Below the pieces are notes generated by a model. That model was not told the origin of the DNA and searched no databases. It saw nothing but the letters and a program-made list of their open reading frames with translations. From positions 2,920,229-2,984,228 of the forward strand of contig JABAKD010000018.1 in assembly GCA_012845835.1 (NCBI GenBank): a stretch of DNA of 64,000 nt, read 5' to 3'. Shown one piece after another: positions 11,281-22,513 of the stretch (position 1 is the stretch's first letter; the number at the start of each line of letters is the position of its first letter). The position numbers and the translations under genes were made by a program. The stretch is from Undaria pinnatifida (Eukaryota > Sar > Phaeophyceae > Laminariales > Alariaceae).

Positions 11281-12828
11281 ATGGAGGAGCCCGGAAACGT
11301 CGTGACATCAACCATAAGGAATATTCCCAGATGCGATAGCTCCAAACCAGAGAATTATCGCGAATGGAGGTTGAAGACCCGCGTAGTCTTGTCCATGTCA
11401 AACAAAGACGTATTTGATGTTCTAAACGGATCGGTTGAACCGATACCGACTATCACAGACAGTGACACCCCGGGTACCTCGACGAATCTGGTGGAAATTC
11501 AACGCTGGAAGCGTGCGTGCGAGACCCTCTTGTCCATACTGTACCTCGTCGCTAGCGGCCCTACAGCTACACTAGTTCGATTATATGGAGACAGGACTTC
11601 AGCAGGAGGTCTGGGGCACGGACAGAAGGTGTGGAACGCGTTGCATACCAAGTACAACTGCAACAGCAAGGAATCACGGCGGACGTGCTACAAGAAGCTT
11701 GTGAACTTCCGGATTGAGCAAGGGCAAGCCCTGATGACTATACCATCAAGCTAATGGAGATGCGAGGGCGGCTGCATGAAATGGGAGAGAGGATCTCGGA
11801 CGAGAGGTTTGAAGACATCTTGCTGCAAGACCTGACCGACGACTACGAGTTCGTAAAGATGACGAGCTTTCACAGCCCAAATTTTGGCATCGACGAGATT
11901 CAATCAACGATGAGAAGCTCGTACATCGACCGAATCTCGAGACCAGGACATGAAAACAAGCTAGCGGGCAGAGGAGCAGCAAACACAACCACCAAAGGAC
12001 CACGGAAGGTACGATGATACAACTGCCAAGAATTTGGACACATCAAGCGAGACTGCACAAACAGCAAGAAGGAACGATCTGCTACAACAAGATGGTGCTC
12101 GCTGCACAACCCGACGACGCACAGCGATGCTGAGTGCAACACTCAGAAGAGGATAAACAATACGGAGAACCAACCACAGGGAGAAGTACAAAGTGCCCAC
12201 ACAGCGACTGAGTCGACGGCGACGGAAGAAGAAGCCTTCGGGTATGCCTTCGTGACGTCTGGGTGGGCCTTGTCAACTATCTGCCAGGCAACTGCACAGA
12301 CAACGAAGAGCATGGAGGCTACCGCTGACATACCCAGGCTTGCTCCGAAAACCATGACCATGCTGCTGGTGGAAAGCGGAGCATCTGGGCATTATTTTGA
12401 CGACGAACTTCACTCGGATCCGAACGACAAACAGCTAAACTGTAAGGCACTCGAGAGACACTTCAAGATACTGGCCGCAGGACGACACGTTCTACCGGGA
12501 ACAGCGACCCGTAAGATTTCGAAAAATATCGTCGACATGCACGGCAACAAGCATCCGGTAAAACATGCAGGTTTGGTCGCACCTGGGAGACATAATCGTT
12601 TCCTAACACTACAGCTGCTGCTGCTGCTGCCCAAGCTCGAGGACAAGGCCTGCGAAGTGGTACAGCTTGAACAGCGAAGCATACCGGATATACAAAAACG
12701 AGACTGCGCGAGCGACAAAGACGCAACGTCATCATCATCGAGACCCCAGCATCGACATTGGCTGATTCCACCGAGGGCAACACAACCGGCGAAGCCGTCA
12801 GTACTCACGAAGACAGCTCGCCTTGCTT
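11281..12828 (+). pseudogene. Ty1/Copia retrotransposon gag-protease remnant
   Basis: From the ATG at 11281 the frame has gag-like sequence (KPENYREWRLKTRVV). It then shifts by one base near 11735 and continues with DERFEDILLQDLTDDYEFV. The nucleocapsid zinc knuckle YNCQEFGHIKRDC is present near 12018-12056, but the codon for its first cysteine is TGA at 12015. Further on is the aspartic protease signature VESGASGHYFDD at about 12367-12402, with Glu where the catalytic Asp of the family's D-S-G should be. The frame ends at about 12830, before any integrase or RT. The copy is dead: one frameshift, one nonsense codon and an altered active site. Confidence 0.85.
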
Positions 12829-13283
12829 GATGGTCCAGTTGGCGATCTACGCCGCTGCCTCTTCTCTGTAGTTTTCTTCCAAGAAAGGAAACCTGTCGTA
12901 CAAGCGTGTTCACCGTTCTTGTCTCGTAGCTATACTATCGTCGGAAATATTCCCGGTGTGAGCCTCTTCGCGTTCCTGGTTGTCGGATATAGTGTAGATG
13001 TTGATATATTAATGTGTGATGATGATGTGTGGCTTCGTCCAAATGGCTCCTCCTGATCTCGACCCATATATCAATCTAGCTGTCGAATCCCTGTATTTGT
13101 GTAGTATTTGTACAATACGCATGTTGTCGTCGAAACTTCGTCTCCTTTCAAATCGATCTTGGATTACTTCTCTCTTTGTCGTTTGTTGACGCGTACTCAT
13201 TGTCGTCGTCGTGAAATGTTATTCCTTCAGGTCGATCTTGGGTTGCTCTTTTCCTCCTTAGATCCCATTTCTTGTTGTGGTGA

Positions 13284-13425
13284 CTATGCCTCGATAAGGT
13301 TCAGTAGGTGCCGATGGGTGTTCTTCGTGTGGAACTTAGTCCCTACGTCTGCCAGTAGTCTCTGTGTTGCGACGTGGTGAATGGTGATTTTGCCGTCCTT
13401 GACGAGCTCCTTTTGAGGTAAAAGA
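13284..13425 (-). pseudogene. Copia RNase H C-terminal fragment
   Basis: The minus-strand frame ending at the stop at 13284 reads LVKDGKITIHHVATQRLLAD followed by VGTKFHTKNTHRHLLNLIEA. This is the typical end of the Copia polyprotein, just downstream of the RNase H catalytic region. Upstream (13430-13740) the frame no longer resembles RNase H, so only the tail survives. Its orientation is opposite to the gag remnant at 11281, so the two belong to different insertions or to a rearranged one. Confidence 0.75.
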
Positions 13426-13739
13426 CGCGCAAAGGGATGTGTTTCGTGTGCGTCTCCCGAAGACACCATTGGCTCTATAACGTCTACCGTGACGTGTAAT
13501 GTCAGAGCTGAGTTGTATATCATCGTTAGAGAACCTACCGGCCAACGGGGGGGGGCGGTGAAATGATCTTCGGAAGATCTAAAACATAGCATACGCAGGC
13601 TGAGCAGAATTAGGTTCACTCTGAAACGGTATTGTTTCTGCAAGTATTGCTTTAGACAGGGAAAGTAGAGTAAAGCAGAACAGAGAAAGATAACACACAC
13701 TTTGGCACGGCATTCTTCGGCAAACTCAACATCTAACGA

Positions 13740-14367
13740 GCTTGCCGGGGCCGTAGAGTGCACATATGACTAGCTCGCTTGTCGGGTCGCTCGTCGGGTC
13801 GCTCGTCGGGTCGACCCGGTGGTTTAGCGCTACGGGCGTGGCTAGTTGCACATGCGTGTGGGATGCGGTTTCCTTCTCATTTTTCGCGCGCACGCCACAA
13901 AATGCTGCTGCAAACAATACCGGTAGAAAGAACCAGAAAACACGACATCCTGAGTAAAGTACGAGGGACCAAGGACCAACCAACCGACCGAGGTATACAT
14001 GCGTTGACCCGTGAGTTTTCGACTTTTGACCCGTGAGAAATGTCACGGGTCAAGTCGACCTGACCCGCATGAAACCCGCATCTCGCGGGTCACACGAATT
14101 GTGGCGGGTCGGGTCGGGTCGGTCGGGTTGGGTCGGGTCGGGTCGGGTCGGGTCGGGTCGGGTCGGGTCGGGTCGGGTCGGGTCGGGTCGGGTCGGGTCG
14201 GGTCGGGTCGGGTCGGGTCGGGTCAAGACATCTCGAAATTCTCGCGGGTCGGGTCGAGTCGGGGCAAGACGTCTCGACGTTCTCACTGGTCGGGTCGGGT
14301 CAGATGACCCGACCCGACCCGACCCGCAAGATTTGACCCGACCTGTGAAAAGCCCTGAAAAATTTGC
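13740..14367 (+). mobile_element. GGGTC/CTG composite TIR element, right part
   Basis: The split element resumes here with GCTTGCCGGGGCCG, matching the internal junction of the intact inverted copy at about 58341-58356. It contains a tRNA-like phrase (GACCCGGTGGTTTAGCGCTA), about 180 bp of unique body and a long GGGTC run. It ends in GTGAAAAGCCCTGAAAAATTTG, the complement of the terminal repeat at 9057. Confidence 0.7.
14104..14223. repeat. (GGGTC)n pentamer array
   Basis: About 24 near-perfect GGGTC units lie inside the right part of the composite element. Similar arrays sit in the other elements of this family, for example 32900-32980. Confidence 0.95.
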
Positions 14368-14544
14368 GCGCTTTTGGCCTGTCTCGCTCAGCATCCATCC
14401 GCGTTCACGTCGAGGTGCGGAACGGATAAGGCAGGGCGAGGGGCCTTGGAGCGGGCAGCGGTACAAGAAACATCATCGCGCAGTACGCGTGTCGTACACC
14501 TCCCTGCATTGCACTTTGACGCATGGTGCGATAGAGGCGCAACA

Positions 14545-14765
14545 TTTTTTTTTTTAAGGTTCTTCGACTTGGGAGTTTAAGACCTCTCCCGAAAACTGAT
14601 TTGGAGAAAAATGAAACTGCCACCGGATGAAAAATCCCATGGCCTAGGTAAATAACTGGAATCATGAAAAAAAAATTGCCAATTTCCGACGACTTTGAGT
14701 TAAGGAGCCCCGTCATCTGGAATCCGTTTCAGCATAAAAGTGCTATCTCTATCGTAGCATGCGTC
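14545..14765 (+). repeat. Dispersed repeat family R1, copy 2
   Basis: The block order is the same as at 885-1135: T-run plus AAGGTTCTTCGACTTG, CCCATGGCCTAGGTA, GAGTTAAGGAGCCCCG, AAAAGTGCTATCTCTATCG, TAGCA. It lies just downstream of the composite element. Confidence 0.6.
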
Positions 14766-14769
14766 CTTC

Positions 14770-15900
14770 ATTGGGCGAATCACCTGCCTCAGCATCCCGG
14801 GGTGCTTCGTGTGGCCAATGCTTTACTGTAATCATATATTTTCAATTATTCGACACATGTTTCCCTCTGAAGTCCCAAAGGGGTCCTATCTTCATGTTGC
14901 GTGATTATTGCTGAAACATATGCCGTAATCATCCCGTAGCAGCTCCAGAAACAAGAATGACGAAGCAAAACAAGCATTCCCCTTCTTGTCCGGTCATACT
15001 ATAATAGTGTACGACGCATACTTTAGCAGTGCATCTGACACGCACGTACGGAGAACAAAAGCCATGCATATATATAACAGCACCACCCGATCTAGATCCC
15101 CAGACGTTTCGGCGGAACAAAACACCCCCAAAATCTGTACGAAAACGGCTCCTCGAGAAGAGAAAAGCTAAGAAAAAAAACTTTGAAAAAATGAAGTTCG
15201 AACCTAGCGAGCCGAGAACAGAGAGCACGCACATGGTTTTTTCTAGAAAAAATTGTACAGCCAAGAACGCAAGAAAACGAAAAACAGACAGAAGACAGAG
15301 AGAGATCGAAGAAAAAAAAAAAAACGAAAGCAAAAAAACTATACTTCCAAATAGAAAAAAAAAAACACATCCATGCACATACACCGCAGTACACGCACGC
15401 ATGGCATACACAAACAAACCAGCATCAACCAATTACCATCACAGCTGCTAACACCAGAATAGCATACACGTAGATACACAAGAGTCCCGCCAACCCCCAA
15501 CCGGCCCCCTACCCGCAAGAGACAGGTTTCCACACGGGCCGACCACATATTGTCTCGAAACCGCCAAAGTCGCCCGCCGGTCAAAACAAAAGTAAACCGC
15601 AGCACCACCACAACCACAACCACAACCAAAAAGACACCAAGCCAACCCCCGTACATCGGTACAACCATCAGAAGAAGAAAAAAAAAAGAAACTCGAGCTT
15701 TAAAAAAAACACGACCTTTGCAACAATTACACGTGTGTATGCAAGTACCGTGGTGAAACGACCCCACCCCTCTCCCTCTTTCCCTCCTCGTACACACTCT
15801 CCACTTCGAACAAGCACCATCGAAAAAACTAAGTACGCATTCTCACCAAAAACGCTGGAAGGGCGCATGGTAAGTAAGCAGGTCAACACGTTAGGCATAG
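14770..15900. other. AT-rich spacer without a recognisable gene
   Basis: A-rich on the plus strand, with purine runs (15160-15370) and AC-rich sequence. The 140-codon plus-strand frame from 15029 is Lys-rich because of the A-runs and has no motif. No repeat family was recognised here. Confidence 0.4.
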
Positions 15901-15904
15901 CAAC

Positions 15905-16310
15905 AAAGGCAAGCAAGACAAGCAAGGCACGCAAGGCGAGGCACGGCAAGCAAGGCAAGGCAAGGCAAGCAAAGCAAGGCAAGGCAAGCAAGGCAAGGCA
16001 AGGCAAGCAAGACAAGCAAGGCAACCAAGGCAACCAAGGCAAGCCAAGCCAAGCCAGGCAAGCCAGGCAACCAAGGCAACCAAGGCAACCAAGGCAACCA
16101 AGGCAAGCACGGCAAGCAAGGCAAGCACGGCAGGCAAGGCAGGCAAGGCAGGCAAGGCAGGCAAGGCAGGCAAGGCAGGAAAGGCAGGAAAGGCAGGCAA
16201 GGCAGGCAAGGCAGGCGAAGCAAGCGAGGAACCGCAAAGCAACGAAAGCGAAGCAACGCAAGCAAGGCAGGGAAGGCAACGCAAGCGAACCGACGCAAGC
16301 AACGCAACCA
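15905..16310. repeat. Degenerate CAAGG/CAAGG-like minisatellite
   Basis: About 400 bp of AAGGCAAGC, AAGGCAACC and AAGGCAGGC words in a 5- and 10-bp rhythm. Because no unit contains a stop, the array gives long frames on both strands (377 codons on plus, about 200 on minus). These are low-complexity artefacts. Confidence 0.9.
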
Positions 16311-16599
16311 AATCAACCAGAGCAAGGGGAACCTGTCTCTCCGTTGGGGCCAAAACACTGGCAAGATGCGTTTCCTTGTAACTTCCGTTCACCCCGCCCC
16401 CACCCCACTTTACCCCATCCAGAGGCCGCCCAACAACCTGTCATAGCTAGCCCGACAATCCCAACTACCCTCCCGCCCCGAACCCCAAATCCCCCCTCAC
16501 GCCCAACCCATCCAACTCCACCCCAAGCACTGAAAGCAAGGCCACCCCCACGGGCGCCCCGCCCTACAAGCCCCATCTCGTTCACCAATAGTTGTGTTT

Positions 16600-16880
16600 C
16601 AACTATATATTTCAGCTCTTGGCTCCACCTACCGCTTAAGCTACTGCTGTTTGAGCCATCGCCTTTCAAGCCAGCGTTTTCAAGTCGTCGCTTTTCAAGC
16701 TACCCCCGTTTGAGCTACCGCGTCTTTTTAAGCCGCCCCATTTTTTTACGCTACCGCATTGTAAGCTGTCGCTTGTCGAGCTTCCGCTCTTTAAGCACCA
16801 CTTTCAAGCTACGGCTTCGGCTGTGGTTGCAACTATCTCAAGCCACCGCTTCCGCTACGTCTTCTTAAGCTACCGTTTCT
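16600..16880. repeat. Degenerate minisatellite downstream of the terminal exon
   Basis: TTTCAAGCTACCGC-like words recur at roughly 20-30 bp spacing. On the minus strand this is immediately 3' of the stop codon at 16942, so it would be transcribed as 3' UTR if the exon call is right. Confidence 0.6.
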
Positions 16881-16941
16881 GTTACTACCGAGTCAGTTAC
16901 ACGGCAACCGCAACCGCAAGAAGCCTCAAGAACGGCTTCTC

Positions 16942-18660
16942 CTACCCGTCCTCCAGCGACTGCGAGTCCAGCATCTGCGCGAGCGCTAGGATTGAGCCAG
17001 TCTGGTTCAAGAACGACACGTAGTTGTCGTTCTGCCGAAGGCTGTCCTCATCCCCACCCCCGTTCCGCTTACTCCCGCCCCCGCCCCCACCCCCTACCCC
17101 ACCCCTCGCCCTCGCCTTCGCGCCCACCCCGCCACCATTAGCGGCGAAGACACCTTCACCCTTCCCTGACAAACGAGATGCGCCGCCACCCCCGCTGCGT
17201 CCCTTTCCGTTGATGCTAGAGCCTGAGACGGGCCCCACACCGACACCACCACTTCCCCAAGAGCTCATTCCTCCCCCGCCACCCGCGCTGCTTCCAAACT
17301 CGCCGGTGTTCCTATTTCTCTGTTCCGTTTTCTTGCCGTTGCTGCTGTTAGCGCCTGCACCATCGCCACCGCCATAGCCCGAAGAAGTGGTCGTAGCAGC
17401 AGCGGCGGCAGCTGCGGCGGCGGTGGTGACCGCCTTCACTCCTCCCCCGGCGGGGGGATTGCTCTCGCCCCCCCTCCCGTCCCCTCCCCCAATACCGCCA
17501 CCGCCTCCGCCGCCGCCTCTTGAGGCTTTCGTCATCCCAGCGCCAGTCACCGGCAGTGCTACCACCGACGTCGTTACCACCGCTCTATCAGCCGACGCTT
17601 TCACCGCTTTGTCTGCTGTCGCTCTCGCGCGACGCTGGCCTTTCCCTTTGCCACCACCGCCATTGAGAACACTGTTGTTGCCGCCAACACTGCCTGCACC
17701 CGTCGTCGCCGCCGCCGCTGCTGCTGCTGGTGGTGGTGATACCTTGTTTGGCCCATTCCCCTCCACCCCTCCGTCGCAGCGCTGTAGGGGCGACCGCACA
17801 GTCTGCTGCTGCTGTTGCTGGTGGTGCCGTGGTACAAGCGGCGAAGGTTTCCCACCGTTAGCAAGCGTTGACGCGGCGGGTCGACGGGGAGGCGACGGAG
17901 CCACCGGAGAAGGGCAAGAAGGTGCCCCCTCCCCCGTATGCCGCCCTCCCCCCCCTCCTCTGCTGCCCACCCCTGGTCGCCTAGAGCCGGCCTTACCATT
18001 CAGCGCACGACGACCGCCACCGCCGCCACCGCCACCGCCACCGCCACCGCCTCCGCTACCATCACAACTGTCCTGAGGTTCCGATGTCTCCCCGGCCCCC
18101 GCTTCCGTACCACCCCCCGCCCTTCTCGGAGCTTCGAGAACCCCGCTGCTGCTTCCGCTGATGGTTCCGCTACGTCTTCCACTGTTGCTTCCGCTGATGC
18201 TTCCGCTACTGTTACTGCCGCTCATGGTTCCATTGTTCTTGTTTTTGTCCTTCCCCGAGACCCCCTTTTTGTCCGCCCCTGCTCGCTTAACCCCGCCCCC
18301 CCCGCCACCACCGCCTCCGCCACCGTCAACGGTGCCATTACTCCTAGAGATGTTAGCTGGACCCTCCCCGCCCTTCACACCATTCTCGACCTCACCGGCA
18401 CCGTTCCTTCTGCTTGTGCCGTTCGAAGAAGTATCGAAAAAAACCCTGCCAGCGGCAGAGCTCAGGCCTGTCGGGAGCTTGGCGGGCGACGAGGAAACGC
18501 CCGGGTCGTTTGTGGATGACGGTGCCGTCGCGGCGGTAGGGGTACAGCTGCTGGTTGATGATGGTGTGGTGGTGGTAGTGTTGGCTGTGGCGTTGGTTGT
18601 AGCCTTGCTCCGCTCTTTGGCCTTCTGCTTCTTCTTTTGTTTTTTGCTCTTCTTGGTTGC
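16942..18660 (-). CDS. Probable terminal exon: Lys-rich start, Gly/Ser-rich low-complexity body (candidate C-terminal extension of importin-alpha)
   Basis: A 572-codon minus-strand frame opens right after a good acceptor (…CAACCCAG at 18661) and ends at TAG 16942. It starts with a basic stretch (KKSKKQKKKQKAKERSK), which could act as a nuclear-type signal. A Thr/Ser/Pro-rich part and several hundred residues of Gly/Ser/Ala runs follow. The frame ends with a more ordinary acidic segment (YVSFLNQTGSILALAQMLDS). The start is phase 0, matching the phase-0 donor at 22514, so it can be joined to the importin-alpha gene as its last exon. It could instead end a separate gene, and the TAG also lies in a weak GTAGGA donor context. 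The opposite strand is open too (Pro-rich), but it lacks splice support. Confidence 0.55.
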   Translation of the reverse strand, partial: ATKKSKKQKKKQKAKERSKATTNATANTTTTTPSSTSSCTPTAATAPSSTNDPGVSSSPAKLPTGLSSAAGRVFFDTSSNGTSRRNGAGEVENGVKGGEGPANISRSNGTVDGGGGGGGGGGGVKRAGADKKGVSGKDKNKNNGTMSGSNSSGSISGSNSGRRSGTISGSSSGVLEAPRRAGGGTEAGAGETSEPQDSCDGSGGGGGGGGGGGGGGRRALNGKAGSRRPGVGSRGGGGGRHTGEGAPSCPSPVAPSPPRRPAASTLANGGKPSPLVPRHHQQQQQQTVRSPLQRCDGGVEGNGPNKVSPPPAAAAAAATTGAGSVGGNNSVLNGGGGKGKGQRRARATADKAVKASADRAVVTTSVVALPVTGAGMTKASRGGGGGGGGIGGGDGRGGESNPPAGGGVKAVTTAAAAAAAAATTTSSGYGGGDGAGANSSNGKKTEQRNRNTGEFGSSAGGGGGMSSWGSGGVGVGPVSGSSINGKGRSGGGGASRLSGKGEGVFAANGGGVGAKARARGGVGGGGGGGSKRNGGGDEDSLRQNDNYVSFLNQTGSILALAQMLDSQSLEDG

Positions 18661-18699
18661 CTGGGTTGCAGGATAAAATGGCGGGTCCGAAGCGGGGCG

Positions 18700-18860
18700 G
18701 GCGGGGGGGGGGGGGGTGTACTCAGTCTGTGCATGGCCGTAGTCGTATGCCGACAGACCCTCGCATCCTTACTATGCCGGGACGTCGCGTTTTGACCAGC
18801 CAGGCGGACATTGCTTGCACCAAGCCCGGGGGGGGCGGGAGGGGGGGGGGGCGGACGCAG
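18700..18860 (+). repeat. Dispersed repeat family R4, copy 1, with poly(G) edges
   Basis: G-runs at about 18706-18716 and 18828-18852 flank a segment with GTGCATGGCCGTAGTCGTATG and AGGCGGACATTGCTTGCACC. The same parts recur at 42776-42925 and, as the left part only, at 54085-54165. It lies in the intron just upstream of the candidate terminal exon. Confidence 0.6.
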
Positions 18861-18984
18861 TAATAATGAGCATGAAAGACACCAAGAGCAACACTAAAAT
18901 CGGTAACGCCGTCTCTAACAACACTACTAACACCAGCACCGAAAACACCAGCCCCGGCACCGGCACCAACGCAACCACTAACCC

Positions 18985-19047
18985 ACACCCACACCAACGC
19001 CAACGCCAACGCCAACGCCAACGCCAACGCCAACGCCAACGCCAACA
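18985..19047. repeat. (CCAACG)n hexamer microsatellite
   Basis: About nine perfect CAACGC units, preceded by looser CACCAACG words. Confidence 0.9.
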
Positions 19048-19656
19048 AGACCACACTCCCTACCACCACCAAAACATCATGGCTCTTCGATATACAACTA
19101 TCATAAATAAAACATACATGTACCACGCAGCTTGCAAAGTTCAGTTTCAATCATTCAATCGGTCGTACTCAAAGCTGACGTTTCGATTTTTTATTATAAA
19201 TTCATTCTCGCCGCAATTGGTCGTTCATCTTTAGTGAGACTCGGCATAGAATACTGAGCACATTTCGATGAAAATCGACGAGCAATACGTGTTCGAGTGC
19301 AACGAAAAGGCGGAAAGTCCCGCCCTCGGGCCACAGTTACTACGCCGAATTACAAACATACCCACATGGCACCAACAAGGGGAACACATCGGTGAAGCGT
19401 TTCTGCCAATCGGAGTTGTACATCGCGACTTGGGCAGGCGTTTCGTATGCAAGCAAAACAAAAATAGTACCCCAGGTGTTCTTCGTTGTATTCGACGAAA
19501 ACTTGATAATTTTCTACCCATTTTTGGTGTGCATACGACCACATGTAACGGTTGACTGCAAATAAAAGGGCCTCGGTTCACTAGCTAATGGTCATGTTTG
19601 ACACTCGATGTGGTTTAACGCGGGGGGAAAAGATCCCTATACGAAGGCAAATTTGG

Positions 19657-20629
19657 TAGGGTTGGGTACTGAGCCAGTACGTACTGCCAGTAGTACTAGT
19701 ACTGGCAGTATCCTGAAACTGGTAAACGGACTTGCCAGTACGCCAGTACATCAGTATCTACGAAGATCCGTACATACGCCTCAAAAACCAGCGGAAACCC
19801 ATGTATTCAGGCTGCCGCAGAGAACGCAGAGAGACACACAGCCTCACGGCACACCCCACACAACGACACAGCGGTTGCTGGGGAGGGTTTCAGTTTTGTT
19901 CTCTCCGGAAAGGTTTTGGCGAAAAGAATCGCCATCCAAATGAAGATGCTTGTTGTGCTGGTACAAGCAGCTGTGATTTGTGCGCGGTGTAGTTTTCGGT
20001 TGGGTAGCTTTGGCACCGTTGTCGTCTCCTTGTAATCTGTCGCTACCGTTGCTTTTCTAGCTACTCTTCTCCTCGGTACACCAACTGATTGCAACTGATT
20101 GCATTCGTGTTCATTTTTTTTTCTCGATTGGCAATTGACTTGTGGCGGGGGGTTTGGGGTCTGGTGGAAGGTATTCCACCGGTTTCTACTAGTTTCTACG
20201 GAGTACAATACGCTATGAAATGATCTTTATGATTCTTGGATGATTCTGCTATCCACTTCAACTCATGTGAATGGATAGACTGTATCTCCCACGATCATGG
20301 AGTTTGTAGGCGTTGCAAAGTTAAAAAAAAAATGGTCGACAATTGATCCTTTCTCCCATGTCAAAAACAAAAAAAAGTGAGTTTTCCCCGCGACAGGGCC
20401 TCTGTAAGATGAGCCAAAATCGCTCATTTTCCTCTGTCAGATGAGCCAAAATCGCTCATTTTTTATGCTCTAGTGAAGCCAAATCGCGTAAAAAGGCGCC
20501 TCCGGCGGGCCCTCCGGGGGCGCCCCCTCACCAGCCGGGGGGGGGCGATGGTGGCGCGGCGAAGCCGCGCCACCAGTATCCTGATCGGATCCTGCATACT
20601 TTGTACTGGCGCGCCAGTACCCAACTCTA
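19657..20629. mobile_element. Non-autonomous hAT-like DNA transposon with 8-bp target duplication
   Basis: The left end reads TAGGGTTGGGTACTG and the right end CAGTACCCAACTCTA, inverted repeats with one mismatch. Both are followed inward by further complementary CCAGTAC/GTACTGG palindromes. The 8 bases AAATTTGG flank the element exactly on both sides (19649-19656 and 20630-20637). TIRs beginning TAGGGTTGGG and an 8-bp target duplication are hallmarks of the hAT superfamily. The 973-bp body holds no transposase-like frame, so it would have been moved in trans. Confidence 0.85.
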
Positions 20630-20639
20630 AAATTTGGCC

Positions 20640-22320
20640 TACTTTAGGCCCATTTTGCCTGATTTTGACCAAAAAACTGTCATTTTCCTGACGACGCCGG
20701 GAAGACTTTATTTTTCACGGACCTCATGAAAGCGTCACAATTTACTAAATATTTCGTTTTACACATTTGGAAAACGACATTTGGCAGGGTTGTTCCTGAT
20801 AACAAACGGAAAGTACCCTTCTAGGCCTTTTTTGTTACTTTTTTTCGTCCGGAAATTCAAGGGAAAAATAAGAAAAACGCGTCAAAAGGCAACTTAAGAG
20901 GCAAAGAAAAAAAGAAAGGACAAAGAGCGATACGATTGTATTGCAATGATTGACAACCCTGACACATTTAAGTTTACACCTCTCAAAACAACTGCGCTAT
21001 CGCTTAAAGCCGGAACATTCCACCTGTTGCTAGAACCAGCCCTCAAGAACGCTGAACGAATCTTCTGCGATGTAAATATAAAGGCAAGCACCAGTGGGGA
21101 GAAGGGACGACACCTGCTACCACGGGTTGTCCAGAAGACCGGCGTAAAAATCGAGATGAGAAACCAATATATACATCAGTATCAAAATCACTGAAAAAAT
21201 GGATTCGCTCACCCTCGCATTCGCCTCTTGTTCGGACATAACCTTCCACAGCTCCTCCTGAAACTCGAGGTGAAATTGTTTGCAATCGCAGTCTCGACAG
21301 ACGTCACACTGACGTGGGAATAAAATACCCGATGAAAAGAGCGCGCGCGCGGGGGGGGGGGGGGGGGGTGGCTTAACGACTCGTGCTACAACAGAGGTGG
21401 CATACTAAAAAAAAATCTAGATGCCGGGGCATCCTTAACCCCTGTCGGAAAAACGCCATTCTTGTTTAGCACTCTCAACGCTTTTTTGTACCTAGGCCAT
21501 GAGTCTGCTCATCGAGTTTGCACCTTCAGGTTGCTCAAAAGACCAGCTTTTGGGTGGGAGGTATACAGAAAAAATAAAATAAAATGCATCTCGACCCCAC
21601 TATTTGTTGAATGTGGCTGCGAAAGCAACTGAGTTAAATCGATACACGACGCGTATGAAAACACGTGGAAGTGTGGTGAGCTAGAGCTTTCTTTTTCCCC
21701 ATCCGCCGGAGGATGAAAAAAAAAAAAAAAAAAAAAGTCTCAACATTTCACATTTACGAGCGAACGATAGTTTCTAACTTAGACCGCGAAAATACAACGG
21801 GGGCGCTTTCAAGATCGCTCAAGTTGGAGCGTACATCCGCTTCAGCCGGCCGAAAAAAAAACGGGCGCAGCTTGACGACAGGGACAAACCTCTTGCTGCG
21901 CAGGTTGTTAGCGATAGCAATATATTATAGTTTCCGTGCACAGAACAAGGCTTAAAGTTAACACCTTAGTCCTGTTGACCCTGGTAGCAACAGGGGAGTC
22001 ACCGATCTCGTATCTGTCACCAAGACATAAGACACCCCGGTACACGCGCCATCGCATTATCACGCGCAGCTTGCAAACATTACTGTTCACTAAAATCTCG
22101 ATCGCACTAACAGCTGAGGTGTAATTTTCCTATTTTCTAATATTGTGACACCTCGAGGTATACCAACTATCTAGTATGTTTTAAGCGTTTCTAATTTGAG
22201 AGGGACAAGTCAATAGGGAAGAAGAGAGGGCAACAGACGAAGAGACGAAGAGATACAGCGAGCGAGAGAACGTGTCGCTTACAAAGACGAAAGCAAACGA
22301 AACCACAAAAACAAGAAAGC
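20640..22320. other. Intronic or intergenic spacer
   Basis: No coding segment recognised. At about 21085-21130 there is a short match to SINE family A (GAAGGGACGACACCTGCTACC). A poly(G) run lies at 21352-21369 and an A-run at 21717-21736. If the gene model is right, this is part of the last intron (18661-22513). Confidence 0.4.
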
Positions 22321-22321
22321 G

Positions 22322-22397
<76 letters not shown>
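22322..22397. repeat. (CAA)n trinucleotide microsatellite
   Basis: About 25 uninterrupted CAA units. Read through on the minus strand it would give a poly-Val run after the zinc-finger exon, which argues that the exon ends at the donor at 22513 and does not continue. Confidence 0.95.
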
Positions 22398-22513
22398 TAA
22401 AGAGCAGAAGCCCCGCCGGCAGCAAGGTACCCACCAGGGTACTCAACAAAACACAGCCCAAGGTGTACCGTCGCAAAAAGGCAAAACGGGGAACATCGCA
22501 CAACGGCACAGAC

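Larger units (their letters stand above)
10201..13739. mobile_element. 3.5-kb insertion block of decayed Copia sequence
   Basis: The block is absent from the inverted composite at 57.7-59.5 kb, where CTGCTTGCCGGGG is continuous. Its ends read TGTTAAAT... and ...ATCTAACGA, which resemble the TGTTA...TAACA termini of LTR elements. GCTT occurs on both sides (10197-10200 and 13740-13743) as a likely target duplication. Inside are a plus-strand gag-protease remnant and a minus-strand RNase H remnant, so more than one Copia fragment is present. I found no matching pair of LTRs. Confidence 0.65.

Noticed and set aside
15735..16868. 377-codon plus-strand open frame
   Set aside because: It is created by the CAAGG-type minisatellite, which lacks stops. 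Composition is Lys/Gln/Ala/Arg only, and the frame has no start context, domain or splice support.
17387..18519. Plus-strand Pro/Leu/Ala-rich frames opposite the candidate terminal exon
   Set aside because: Antisense shadows of the Gly-rich minus frame, which has a consistent acceptor, phase and stop.
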